A DNA stretch of 64,000 nt from Gammaproteobacteria bacterium (lineage in GTDB: Bacteria > Pseudomonadota > Gammaproteobacteria > JACKNK01), in the NCBI GenBank assembly GCA_024234895.1, contig JACKNJ010000007.1, positions 124,001-188,000 of the forward strand. Direction: 5' to 3'. The notes beneath the pieces were generated by a model. It searched no databases. It was not told the origin of the DNA and saw only the letters and a list, made by a program, of their open reading frames with translations. Below, one piece after another: positions 36,236-44,993 of this stretch; within the stretch, counting starts at the first letter, position 1; the number at the start of each line of letters is the position of its first letter. The position numbers and the translations under genes are program-made.

Positions 36236-38290
36236 TCAGTGAATCTCCGGCCCACCGCCAGCGGTGATGCGCTGGATGCGCTCCAGCAGCGTCGGCCAGT
36301 CCACCCGTTGCGCGAAACCGACCACGTCGATGCGCGGCAGACCACCGCCCTTGACGATGTAGTACTGCCGCCCGTCTGCGCCGACCGGCAGCACGCCGCC
36401 CATCTCGCAGACGTTGTTGCGCAGCCGGCAGGTCAGGCCGAGGCGGTCGTAGGAGAAGGTCTCGAAGAAGCGCATGAAGGTGCGCGACAAGGCGCCGCTG
36501 ACGCCACCCAGCGAGGTCAGGTTATCGACCGCCTTCTGGCTGATGCGATGCCGCGAATCATCGTTCTCCGGCGTGATGAAGCCGGCGTCGAACTCGATCG
36601 GCTGCCAGGCCACCATGCGCAGATCGCGCACCCAGCCCTCCAGACGACCGGTGATGGCGCCGAACGCGAAGGTGCGGGTCAGGGATTCCAGATCGAGATT
36701 CGCCAGCGTCATGTTGCCGCTCAGGGCCGGCGCGATGCCGAAGGGATCGTCGATCTCCACGTCGCGCAGCGTGATGTCGCCGTCGAACACGCGCATCAGC
36801 AACACCCCGTCGACGACCACGCGGTCGTCCGCGTAGCGGATCGCCGGAATCACGCCGGACAGCTTGCCCTCCATGCTCGGCCAGCCGAAGGCGTGGCTCA
36901 GCGCGCGCATCGATACCGGCTTGAGGAAGCCTTCGAAATACCCCTGCGGCTGCCCATCCAGCCCGCGCACGGTCAACGCATCCACGACCAGTTCGCCGTC
37001 GAGCAGCGGCAACGTCGCCGGCGGCAGCAATTCGGCGGCACGACCGTCGGCGCGCACCCGCCAATCCACCTTGCCGAGATCGAGTTCGAACAGATGCGCG
37101 CTGTTCCAGCGTAATGTCGACTCGCGGGTCTGATCGCGCCGCCAATCGATGTCCGCGCTCAGGCCGTACAGGCCGATCCGGCCCTGACGATCGTCCAGAT
37201 CGGCGAGTGGCAGTTCGATGCGCAACGCCGCCAGACCCGATGCATCCAGGCGCACGGCACCGCGGGCGGTACCGGCGATATCCAGATCCGCGAACAGTCC
37301 GTCGAGCAGCGCCGGTCTGGCGTAGCGCTGGTAGGTCGGCCCCAGCACGAGCTCGGCGATGTCGACGCTGATGTCGCGCGGCGCACCGGCTGTGTCGAGT
37401 TCGCCCTCGGCCCGCAGCCGCAGATGCCCCGCGTCATTGAACGTCAGCTCGCCGATCCGCCAGCCGGCGTCGGTCTGGCTGGCGTTCAACGCCAGCTCGA
37501 TGGGCGTATCGCCCAGTTCGACGAACACCGGATCGACATAGAACTGGCCGCCGCTCAACGCCAGGCTTGCGTCGATATTCGGGCGTCCGGCGCGCCATCG
37601 TATCCGCCCCGTCGAGGTCAACTCGCCGCCGTCGCTGGCGAGCGTACCGGCATCGTTGCCGCCCGCGAGCTGCCGCGCCGCCAGCCGCCAAGTCACGCCC
37701 ACCGGCAGTTGGGCATGCAGTTCGGCATCCAGCGTCAGATCGATCGCGCCGGCGGTCAGGCTCCAGCCTTCCAGCGCGACGCCGAAACGGGCCGCCAACG
37801 CCACAGCGCGCACCATGTCGATCCCACGCGCATCGACATGCACCTGCAACTCATCGCCCGCGCCGCGCAGGCTCAACTCGGCGCGACCGCCCGCGACCCG
37901 CAACCCGCGCGCGGCGATGCGCAATTCGCCACCATCCAGGCGGACATCGAAGTCCGCGCGAAAATCAGGCCGGTCGAGCACGTCCCAGCCGAGCCGCACG
38001 TTGCCGTTCTCGCAATGCAGGGCATCGGTCCCGATGCGGGCGTGTTCGCAATCCACGCGGGCGGAACCGAGTCCCGCGACCGGCGCCGGCAAACTCAGGT
38101 CACGCAGATCGATCCGCAGGCTCTGTCCATCCCCCTCCAGGCCGGACACCGCCAATTCGAGCTGACCGACACGGACCCCATGACCCTCGACGTTCTTCAT
38201 CGCCAGGCCGAGCCCGTCGATCGCCCCCGCCACCGACACCAGCAGCGCGACCATGCATGCGATCGACGCGGTCCGGATGACGCGGGACAT
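36236..38290 (-). CDS. ydbH: YdbH-family AsmA-like intermembrane lipid transport protein
   Basis: 684 residues. One N-terminal membrane segment (ACMVALLVSVAGAIDGL) anchors a long periplasmic beta-rich domain. The C-terminal part carries YdbH-type features: LSGVIPAIRYADDRVVVDGVLLMRVFDGDITLRDVEIDDPFG, LTRTFAFGAITGRLEGWVRDLRMVAWQPIEFDA, and LTCRLRNNVCEMGG. In E. coli YdbH spans the periplasm as a hydrophobic groove for phospholipids, partly redundant with TamB and YhdP. Adjacent ydbL supports the assignment. It follows cysM by 26 bp and may be co-transcribed with it. Confidence 0.85.
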   Translation of the reverse strand: MSRVIRTASIACMVALLVSVAGAIDGLGLAMKNVEGHGVRVGQLELAVSGLEGDGQSLRIDLRDLSLPAPVAGLGSARVDCEHARIGTDALHCENGNVRLGWDVLDRPDFRADFDVRLDGGELRIAARGLRVAGGRAELSLRGAGDELQVHVDARGIDMVRAVALAARFGVALEGWSLTAGAIDLTLDAELHAQLPVGVTWRLAARQLAGGNDAGTLASDGGELTSTGRIRWRAGRPNIDASLALSGGQFYVDPVFVELGDTPIELALNASQTDAGWRIGELTFNDAGHLRLRAEGELDTAGAPRDISVDIAELVLGPTYQRYARPALLDGLFADLDIAGTARGAVRLDASGLAALRIELPLADLDDRQGRIGLYGLSADIDWRRDQTRESTLRWNSAHLFELDLGKVDWRVRADGRAAELLPPATLPLLDGELVVDALTVRGLDGQPQGYFEGFLKPVSMRALSHAFGWPSMEGKLSGVIPAIRYADDRVVVDGVLLMRVFDGDITLRDVEIDDPFGIAPALSGNMTLANLDLESLTRTFAFGAITGRLEGWVRDLRMVAWQPIEFDAGFITPENDDSRHRISQKAVDNLTSLGGVSGALSRTFMRFFETFSYDRLGLTCRLRNNVCEMGGVLPVGADGRQYYIVKGGGLPRIDVVGFAQRVDWPTLLERIQRITAGGGPEIH

Positions 38291-38316
38291 TGGCGGGGAC
38301 GCCGCGGGACGCGGCC

Positions 38317-39207
38317 TCAGCCGGGAAACAGCCCGGACGACAGATAACGATCGCCGCGATCGCAGATGATCGCGACCACCACCGCGCCGTCGACCTCGCG
38401 CGCGACCCGCAGCGCCGCCGCGACCGCGCCGCCCGACGACATGCCGGCGAAGATGCCCTCGCGGGCGGCCAGCGCGCGGGTGGTTTCCTCGGCGTCGCGC
38501 TGATCGACGTCGATCTGCCGATCGACGCGCGCGGCCTCGAAGATGCTCGGCAGATACTCCTTCGGCCAGCGACGGATGCCGGGGATGCTGGAACCCTCGG
38601 TCGGCTGCACGCCGACGATCTGCACGCCCGCGTTCTGCTCCTTGAGATAGCGCGAGACGCCCATGATCGTGCCGGTGGTGCCCATCGCGCTGACGAAATG
38701 CGTGACCGCGCCGTGGGTGTCGCGCCAGATTTCCGGCCCGGTGCCGAGGTAGTGCGCTTCCGGGTTGTCCGGGTTGGAGAACTGGTCGAGCACCCGGCCC
38801 TCACCGCGCGCCTGCATGGCCAGGGCCAGATCGCGCGCGCCCTCCATGCTCGCTTCCTTGCTGACCAGGATCAGCTCCGCTCCATAGGCCTTCATGGCCG
38901 CCTTGCGTTCCTCGGTGCTGTTGTCCGGCATGATCAGCGTCATCGGGTAGCCCTTGATCGCCGCCGCCATCGCCAGCGCGATGCCGGTGTTGCCGCTGGT
39001 CGCCTCGATCAGGCGGTCGCCCGGCTTGATGTCGCCGCGCTCCTCGGCCCGCCGGATCATGTTCAACGCCGGCCGGTCCTTGACCGAACCCGCCGGGTTG
39101 TTGCCCTCCAGCTTGACCAGCACGGTGCTCTTCAAGCCCTCGGTCAGGCGCTGCAGGCGCACCAGCGGCGTGTTGCCGACGAAGGCTTCGATGGTCGGGT
39201 AGGTCAT
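38317..39207 (-). CDS. cysM: Cysteine synthase B
   Basis: PLP-dependent O-acetylserine sulfhydrylase, 296 residues. The PLP lysine is Lys43 in LEGNNPAGSVKDRPALNMI. EATSGNTGIALAMAAAIKGYPMTLIMPDN is the substrate loop, and the later SAMGTTGTIMGVSRYLKEQ binds the PLP phosphate. The NPAGSVKDR form and length fit CysM, which can also use thiosulfate, rather than CysK. ATG 39207 matches the family start MTYPTIEAFVGNTPLVRLQR. Upstream lies a palindromic repeat separating it from acpS. It complements cysG in sulfur assimilation. Confidence 0.95.
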   Translation of the reverse strand: MTYPTIEAFVGNTPLVRLQRLTEGLKSTVLVKLEGNNPAGSVKDRPALNMIRRAEERGDIKPGDRLIEATSGNTGIALAMAAAIKGYPMTLIMPDNSTEERKAAMKAYGAELILVSKEASMEGARDLALAMQARGEGRVLDQFSNPDNPEAHYLGTGPEIWRDTHGAVTHFVSAMGTTGTIMGVSRYLKEQNAGVQIVGVQPTEGSSIPGIRRWPKEYLPSIFEAARVDRQIDVDQRDAEETTRALAAREGIFAGMSSGGAVAAALRVAREVDGAVVVAIICDRGDRYLSSGLFPG

Positions 39208-39260
39208 GACGCGGCTCTCGCGGTTCGGCGGGGTAGTTGGGCATTGTGCCATCGCCCATG

Positions 39261-39320
39261 GGGTGCGCTCCGCGCACCACGCTGTATTCGAATGTAGGTT
39301 TCGGTGCGCGGAGCGCACCC
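39261..39320. repeat. Palindromic repeat, family G
   Basis: Inverted repeat with perfect 18-bp arms GGGTGCGCTCCGCGCACC and GGTGCGCGGAGCGCACCC around a 24-bp AT-richer loop. The arms are themselves near-palindromic. It lies between acpS and cysM. It is the only copy in this window. Confidence 0.88.
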
Positions 39321-39327
39321 TCCGCAG

Positions 39328-39708
39328 TCAGCCCCGAACGAGCGTGACGAAGGCCACCGCGTAGGCACGCTCGTCGGCGATGCTCAAGTGCACTTCGGTG
39401 ACGCCGTATTCGACGCAGAGTTCGGCGGCGCGCGCATGCATCATCAGCAATGGCTTGCCGCGTTTGTCCTTGCCGACCGTGAGATGTTTCAGCGTCACCC
39501 CGTCGGCGAAGCCGGTGCCCAGGGCCTTGGCCCCGGCTTCCTTGGCGGCGAAGCGCTTGGCGAGGAAATGCGCCGGCTGGGCGGCACGCTGAAACTCGCC
39601 GAACTCGGCTTCCGACAGGATGCGGCAGGCGAAGCGGTCACCGTGCCGCTTCAGCGCGGCCTCGACGCGCGCGATCTCGACCAGATCGGTGCCGATGCCG
39701 TGGATCAC
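39328..39708 (-). CDS. acpS: Holo-[acyl-carrier-protein] synthase
   Basis: Transfers the phosphopantetheine arm from CoA to ACP. 126 residues starting at a GTG that overlaps the pdxJ stop (GTGA). The two family motifs are present: IHGIGTDLVEIARVE with Asp8 (Mg2+ binding) and FLAKRFAAKEAGAKALGTGF with the conserved Glu. The end LHLSIADERAYAVAFVTLV also fits. The pdxJ-acpS pairing is standard in gammaproteobacteria. Confidence 0.96.
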   Translation of the reverse strand: MIHGIGTDLVEIARVEAALKRHGDRFACRILSEAEFGEFQRAAQPAHFLAKRFAAKEAGAKALGTGFADGVTLKHLTVGKDKRGKPLLMMHARAAELCVEYGVTEVHLSIADERAYAVAFVTLVRG

Positions 39709-40445
39709 GCCAGCCCCCTGCCCTCGCGCATCAGGCGTTTCATCTCGCGCACGGCGTCCTGGAAGCCGGTGAACAGCGCGCGCGCGACGATCGCGTGACC
39801 GATGTTCAACTCGCGCACGTCCGGCAGCCCGGCGATGCGGCCGACGTTCTGGTAGTTCAGGCCGTGGCCGGCGTTGACCTGCAAACCCAGACGGGTGCCG
39901 AGCTCGACCGCCTTGGCGATGCGCCGGAATTCGGCGTCCTGCGCCGAGTGATCGTGCAGATCGGCGAAATGACCGGTGTGGATCTCGATGACCGGCGCGC
40001 AGATCTCCGCGCAGGCCTCGACCTGGTCCGGATCGGCGTCGATGAACATCGACACCCGCACACCGGCCTCGGTCAGCCGCGCGACCGCATCGCGCATGCG
40101 CGCCTTCTGGCCGGCGACATCCAGCCCACCCTCGGTGGTCAGTTCCTCGCGGCGCTCGGGCACCAGGCAGCAATCCGCCGGCTTGACCTGCGCGGCTATT
40201 GCCAGCATCTCCTCGGTGACCGCCATTTCCAGGTTCATGCGCGTGAGGAGGATGTCCCTGAGCATGAACACATCACGCTCCTGGATGTGGCGACGGTCCT
40301 CACGCAGGTGCAGCGTGATCGCGTCGGCGCCGGCCTGCTCGGCCTCGATGGCCGCCTGGACCGGGTCCGGATAACGGGTGTGGCGCGCCTCGCGCAGGGT
40401 CGCGACGTGGTCGATGTTGACGCCGAGGAGGATGTCGTTGGGCAT
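39705..40445 (-). CDS. pdxJ: Pyridoxine 5'-phosphate synthase PdxJ
   Basis: Condenses aminoacetone phosphate-type intermediate and deoxyxylulose phosphate to pyridoxine phosphate. 246 residues, TIM barrel. Landmarks are LLGVNIDHVATLREARHTRYPDPV, GADAITLHLREDRRHIQERDV, CLVPERREELTTEGGLDV, and LQVNAGHGLNYQNVG. It overlaps acpS by four bases. Its usual upstream neighbours (recO, era) are not here; instead a palindromic repeat and an ABC ATPase gene lie upstream. Confidence 0.97.
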   Translation of the reverse strand: MPNDILLGVNIDHVATLREARHTRYPDPVQAAIEAEQAGADAITLHLREDRRHIQERDVFMLRDILLTRMNLEMAVTEEMLAIAAQVKPADCCLVPERREELTTEGGLDVAGQKARMRDAVARLTEAGVRVSMFIDADPDQVEACAEICAPVIEIHTGHFADLHDHSAQDAEFRRIAKAVELGTRLGLQVNAGHGLNYQNVGRIAGLPDVRELNIGHAIVARALFTGFQDAVREMKRLMREGRGLA

Positions 40446-40490
40446 GGGATCAAGTCTGTCGAACGGAAATCAGGCGGCAGTTTAAAAGCG

Positions 40491-40602
40491 TTTGCCGCAA
40501 AGGCGCGAAGACGCGAAGAAAACCAGAAAAGTTGTTCCGCGTCATGAAGTTCGTGGCAGCGCTTTGACCCATTCTTTGCGTCTTCGCGTCTTGGCGGCGA
40601 AA
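40491..40602. repeat. Palindromic repeat, family E copy 1
   Basis: 112-bp inverted repeat, TTTGCCGCAAAGGCGCGAAG then ACGCGAAGAAA, pairing with TTCTTTGCGTCTTCGCGTCT then TGGCGGCGAAA. Similar elements are at 49491-49590 and 58842-59076. It separates pdxJ from the ABC ATPase gene. Confidence 0.88.
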
Positions 40603-40621
40603 CCGGACCCACGATGGCGCC

Positions 40622-41398
40622 TCAGATTTCGAGATCAAGCAGGCGCTCGTAGATGTGCTTGAGGTCGTCCGCCTGATGCCGCCCCGATTCCGGGTGGCGG
40701 AATTCGTTGGCGATCACGCCGTCCTTGAGGAAGCAGATGCGATCCGCCCAGGCCGCGTGTTCCGGGCTGTGCGTGACCATGACCACCGCGGTGCCCTGCT
40801 CGCGGGTCAGCGAGATCAGCAGGTCCATGATGCGGCGCCCGGCGGCCGGATTGACGTTGCCGGTGGGTTCATCGGCGAGCAGCAGCGGCGGTTCGTGCAC
40901 CAGCGCGCGGGCGATCGAGACCAGTTGCATCTCACCGCCGGAGAGCTGGAACGGGAAGTGCTCGGCCCGCCTGGCGAGACCCACGCGATCGATCATCGCC
41001 GCCACGCGCTCGGCGGTCTCGCTCGAACGCCGTCGCAATATCTGCAGGGGCAGCGCAACGTTCTCGCGCACGTTCAGCGTCGGGATCAGGTTGAAGAACT
41101 GGAACACCATGCCGATGGCTTCGCGACGGACGTGCGTGCGGCGGTTCTCGGCGATTCCGCTCATCGCCTGCCCGGCGACCTCGATCTCGCCGGCATCCAC
41201 CTCGTCGAGGCCGGCGATGCAGTTGAGCAGCGTGGTCTTGCCGGCCCCGGACGGACCCATGATCGCGACCATCTCCCCGGCTCGCACACTCAGGTCGAGG
41301 CCGGTCAGAACCCGGACGGGCTCCGCGCCCAGCGCGTAGTCCTTCTGCAGCCCGCGCACCGCCAGGCGGGTTTCGCCGATAGCAACCGAATCCGTCAT
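40622..41398 (-). CDS. ABC transporter ATP-binding protein, LolD/MacB type, without an adjacent permease
   Basis: 258-residue ABC ATPase. Walker A GPSGAGKTT in VAIMGPSGAGKTTLLNCIAGLDEVDAGEIEVAG; Q-loop region GMVFQFFNLIPTLNVRENV; signature LSGGEMQ; Walker B LLLADEPTGNVNP; H-loop VMVTHS. The GLDEVDAGEI and FNLIPTLTV pattern is that of the LolD/MacB/FtsE branch. No FtsX/LolC-type permease is encoded on either side in this window. ATG 41398 is preferred because the protein begins normally there (MTDSVAIGETRLAVRGLQKDY). It follows the LpoP-like gene by 13 bp, so it may be co-expressed with mrcB. Confidence 0.88.
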   Translation of the reverse strand: MTDSVAIGETRLAVRGLQKDYALGAEPVRVLTGLDLSVRAGEMVAIMGPSGAGKTTLLNCIAGLDEVDAGEIEVAGQAMSGIAENRRTHVRREAIGMVFQFFNLIPTLNVRENVALPLQILRRRSSETAERVAAMIDRVGLARRAEHFPFQLSGGEMQLVSIARALVHEPPLLLADEPTGNVNPAAGRRIMDLLISLTREQGTAVVMVTHSPEHAAWADRICFLKDGVIANEFRHPESGRHQADDLKHIYERLLDLEI

Positions 41399-41411
41399 GA
41401 CCGATCGATGC

Positions 41412-42395
41412 TCAGCGCAGGTGCGACTCGGCTTCCACGGCGCCGGCGTCGTTGTTCTGCTGTCGTCGGGCGCGTGCCACCAGACGCCAATTGGTATTGA
41501 CCAGTTCCAGCTTGTCACCCGCCAGCGAATTGGATTTCAGCGCCAGCGATTCGGCGTCCGAGGTGCGCCCCTGCTGAAGACGCACATAGGCAAGGCGGTG
41601 CCACAGGAACGCGTCGCGTGGCTCGACGCGCAACGCGCGTTCGAGCGAGGCCGCCGCCCCGTCGGCATTGCCGGCGCGCATCTGGCGATCCGCATCGGCG
41701 AGCAGCGCGGCGACCGCCGGCGGATTGTCCGCCGCCGGGCGGCTGACGACCGGCTCAGGTTCGGCCTTCGCGACCTGCGTGGCTGGCGCCACGGTTCTGG
41801 CCGGTTCCGGCGACGGCGCGGCGGGCTTTTCGGGGCGAATCGGCTCGGGTCGCGCCAGCGCCAGTGGCGGCAACTCGCGCTGCCCGCTGACGCCTGACTG
41901 GGCAACCGGCTCCGGTTCCGGCTTCCGTACGTTTACCGCGGAACCGATCTCGATGCGCTCGTGGCGATAGTCCGGGTCGCCCGGCAACGCGGTGGCGCGC
42001 TGCGCGGGCGCTTCAACCATCGGGGGGGGCGGCCACTGCGAGGGATCGGAGGCCGCCGCCGTGCGCGGCGTCGGGTTCGCTTTCGGGGCTGGCGCCGGGA
42101 CTGGCGCCGGGACTGGCGTCGAGGCCGACGTAGGGGCTGGCGCCTGCACGGGCGTGGGCTCCGCGCGCGGCGGCTGCAGGGGCACCACCTCGGAGGCACG
42201 GCTCACGGTGCGCGCGGGCTGCCGCTCACCCGAAATGCTGCGATCCACCACCGGCGCCGGTGGCGTATCCGGGCGGGTGGTGTCGGTGCAACCACCAAGC
42301 ACGAGACCCAGAATCACCACCAGACCGCTGGCGATGGAAAACCGGGACAGGTGCGGCAGGCGGGTCGGACGCGGAAGTCGACGGTTGCACAGCAT
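41412..42395 (-). CDS. TPR lipoprotein next to mrcB, LpoP-like candidate
   Basis: 327 residues. Signal with lipobox VLGGC near residue 36, then ~170 residues of Pro/Ala-rich linker (tandem PAPVPAP), then a TPR-like C-terminus (ADADRQMRAGNADGAAASLERALRVEPRDAFLWHRLAYVRLQQG, about 231-280). This layout, a lipidated protein with a long flexible linker and a helical TPR domain encoded beside mrcB, matches what is known of LpoP, the outer-membrane activator of PBP1b in Pseudomonas. The function is inferred from layout and position. It lies 26 bp after mrcB on the same strand. Confidence 0.72.
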   Translation of the reverse strand: MLCNRRLPRPTRLPHLSRFSIASGLVVILGLVLGGCTDTTRPDTPPAPVVDRSISGERQPARTVSRASEVVPLQPPRAEPTPVQAPAPTSASTPVPAPVPAPAPKANPTPRTAAASDPSQWPPPPMVEAPAQRATALPGDPDYRHERIEIGSAVNVRKPEPEPVAQSGVSGQRELPPLALARPEPIRPEKPAAPSPEPARTVAPATQVAKAEPEPVVSRPAADNPPAVAALLADADRQMRAGNADGAAASLERALRVEPRDAFLWHRLAYVRLQQGRTSDAESLALKSNSLAGDKLELVNTNWRLVARARRQQNNDAGAVEAESHLR

Positions 42396-42421
42396 GTCGG
42401 AGAAGCGCTCCCGGGCAGCGA

Positions 42422-44935
42422 TCAGTTCGGATTAAGGAGCCATTCTAGCGGGCTTTCCCACGGCGATGCCTCCTTCTGCTGACGCGGTTCGGGGGCGGAA
42501 GGTTCCCGAGGCTGCGCGACCGGCGCGACGGTCGGCGCGCTCGGGACCCCGAGCACGGCGGCGCAGCTGGCCATCCCGCGCGGTTCCGAACCGGCGATGA
42601 ACGGCAGGCGCACCGTGTCCGGGCAGCCGGCATCGGCGAGCAGACCGCTGTCGCGATCGACCTCGGCGACGACCGTGCCGGGCGGCGGGGCGTCGGGCAG
42701 CGGGTCGACGCCGAGCGCGCGCATCACATCGCCCCACACCAGCATCGCGCCGGAGGCGCCGGTCAGATTGGCGCGGCTGTTGTCGTCGACCCCCATCCAC
42801 ACCACGACCAGCCGTGAGGCGTCGAAGCCGGCGAACCAGGAGTCGCGCAGATCGTCGGTGGTGCCGGTCTTGCCGGCCACTGCGGCGTCGTTGTCGAGCA
42901 TCCGGTTGAGGTAACGCGCGGTTCCGCTGCGCACCACCTCGCGCATGGCCACGCCGAGCAGGCCGATCACCTGACTGTCGAAGGTCTGCTCGATACGCAG
43001 CGAGTAACGCGCCAGCGGCTGACGATCGGTGTTCATGACCTCGCGGATCGCGCGCAGCGGCGCGCGGAAACCGCCGGCGGCGATCGGCTGATAGAGCTGC
43101 GCGACCTCGAACGGGCTCAGGTTGTAGGCGCCGAGCAGCATCGCCGGGACCAATGGCGGTTCCCGCTCCACGCCCAGGCGGCGGATCGCGCCGTGCACCT
43201 CGCCGAGCCCGAGGGCCAGGCCGAGACGCGCGCTGGCCGGGTTGTAGGAATGCGCGAGCGCGTCGATCAGCAGCGGCTTGCCGTGGAATTCATGGTCGTA
43301 GTTCTGCGGTTGCCAGGCTTCCGCCACGCCGGCCTGTCTGAGGCTGAACGGCCCGTCATCGAGCAGCGTCGCCAGGCTGTACCGGGCAGGTTCTTCCAAA
43401 GCGCGCAGATATACGACGGGCTTGATCAACGAGCCGATCGGGCGCACTGCGTCGAGCGCGCGGTTCAGTCCGTCGAAACGCGCGTCGCGACCGCCGACCA
43501 GGGCCTGCACCTCGCCATTGTCAGGCCGCACCACGACGACCGCGCCTTCCAGCACGCCCTTTGGTCCGTGGCGCTCCTGCAGATAGCCGATCCGCTTGCC
43601 GAGCCGCGTCTCCGCCTCGCGCTGCGCGCGCGGGTCCAGCGTCGTGAAGATGCGCAGGCCTTCGCTGGTCAGGTCGGCCTCGTGGTAATCACGTTGCAAC
43701 TGACGGCGCACCAGATCGAGGAAGGCCGGATAGCGATTGCCGCCCGCCTGGCGCGGCTCCGCCAGACCGAGGGGCGCCGTGCGCGCCCGCACCGCCTCGG
43801 TGGAGGTGATCAGTCCTTCGCGCTCCATCACGGCCAGCACCACGTCGCGACGCGCCTGCGCGCGCTCCGGGTTACGACGCGGGTTGTAGTAGCTCGGGCC
43901 CTTGACCAGGCCGACCAGCAGGGCCAGATGCTCACTGCGCAGTTCGTTGAGCGGACGTCCGAAATAGAACTCCGCGCCGAGACCGAAGCCGTGGATCGCG
44001 CGGCTCCCGTCCTGGCCGAGATAGACCTCGTTGAGATAGGTCTCGAGAATCTGTTCCTTGCCGTAATGCAGTTCCAGCAGCGCCGCCATCGACGCCTCGT
44101 TGAACTTGCGTTGCAGGGAACGCTCGTCGCTCAGGAACAGGTTCTTGACGAGCTGCTGCGTCAGCGTGCTGCCACCCTGCACCACGCGCCCCGCGAGCAG
44201 GTTGTGCCAGACCGCGCGCAGGATGCCGATCGGATCGATGCCGTGATGCTCGTGAAAACGGCTGTCCTCGACCGCGATCAGGGCATCGGTGAGCCCTTTC
44301 GGCGCATCGTCCAGACGCAGCAGGCTGCGATCCTCGGCGCGCGTCGGATAGATGCCGCCGATGCGCAGCGGGTCGAGCCGCAGCAGGGCCGGCGCTTGGC
44401 CGGTCAGTGCCTCCAGGGCCGCCACACGCCCGCCATCGAAGCGCACCCGCACCGCGTGTCCGGCTTCCTCGCCGTCCCAGAACGTGAACGCCCGACTGAC
44501 CAGTTCGACCCGACCGCCACCCAGCCGATAGGCGCCGGCACGACCGAGGCCCACCGCATCCGGATCGGCGTGATAACCGAGCAGATCGAGCTCCGCGACC
44601 AGATCGTCGGCGGACAATTTCATGCCCGCGAACACCTCCAGCGGACGCGCATAGACATGCGCCGGCAAGGCCCACTGCCGCCCTTCGAACTGCGCGCGCA
44701 CCTGACGATCGAGCAGCAGCAGATAGCCGGCCAGCACCACGCCGCCGACCAGCGCGGCGACCAGCAGCACACGGAGCAGGTAATGCTTCCAGCCGCGCCC
44801 GGCGGTCTTCTTCGGCGGAGATCTCCGCGCCGGTGGCTTGGCGGTCTTGCGTTTGCGGGGAGCCCGGGGGCTGGGGGTGCGGGGCAAAGAGAGGAATCCG
44901 GATTGAGCGAGGGCCGGAATTATCCCGCAAACCAA
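42422..44935 (-). CDS. mrcB: Penicillin-binding protein 1B (bifunctional)
   Basis: Peptidoglycan glycosyltransferase and transpeptidase, up to 837 residues. Basic cytoplasmic tail, membrane helix about 52-76, UB2H domain (LSADDLVAELDLLGYHADP), glycosyltransferase with catalytic Glu223 in IAVEDSRFHEHHGID and QGGSTLTQQLVKNLFLS, then the transpeptidase with Ser502 (SxxK in RPIGSLIKP), SYN and KTGTT. All motifs are intact. The start is uncertain: the frame opens at TTG 44935, but another TTG (encoding MPRTPSPRAP) lies 51 bases later and GATAAT near 44918 could be a -10 box, which would favour the later start. An LpoP-like activator candidate is encoded downstream. Confidence 0.95.
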   Translation of the reverse strand: MVCGIIPALAQSGFLSLPRTPSPRAPRKRKTAKPPARRSPPKKTAGRGWKHYLLRVLLVAALVGGVVLAGYLLLLDRQVRAQFEGRQWALPAHVYARPLEVFAGMKLSADDLVAELDLLGYHADPDAVGLGRAGAYRLGGGRVELVSRAFTFWDGEEAGHAVRVRFDGGRVAALEALTGQAPALLRLDPLRIGGIYPTRAEDRSLLRLDDAPKGLTDALIAVEDSRFHEHHGIDPIGILRAVWHNLLAGRVVQGGSTLTQQLVKNLFLSDERSLQRKFNEASMAALLELHYGKEQILETYLNEVYLGQDGSRAIHGFGLGAEFYFGRPLNELRSEHLALLVGLVKGPSYYNPRRNPERAQARRDVVLAVMEREGLITSTEAVRARTAPLGLAEPRQAGGNRYPAFLDLVRRQLQRDYHEADLTSEGLRIFTTLDPRAQREAETRLGKRIGYLQERHGPKGVLEGAVVVVRPDNGEVQALVGGRDARFDGLNRALDAVRPIGSLIKPVVYLRALEEPARYSLATLLDDGPFSLRQAGVAEAWQPQNYDHEFHGKPLLIDALAHSYNPASARLGLALGLGEVHGAIRRLGVEREPPLVPAMLLGAYNLSPFEVAQLYQPIAAGGFRAPLRAIREVMNTDRQPLARYSLRIEQTFDSQVIGLLGVAMREVVRSGTARYLNRMLDNDAAVAGKTGTTDDLRDSWFAGFDASRLVVVWMGVDDNSRANLTGASGAMLVWGDVMRALGVDPLPDAPPPGTVVAEVDRDSGLLADAGCPDTVRLPFIAGSEPRGMASCAAVLGVPSAPTVAPVAQPREPSAPEPRQQKEASPWESPLEWLLNPN

Positions 44936-44993
44936 TTTCGAAGTTGGCGTTGTTTGGTAGGCGACCGTCAGTCGTCAGTCATAATCCCGCGCC

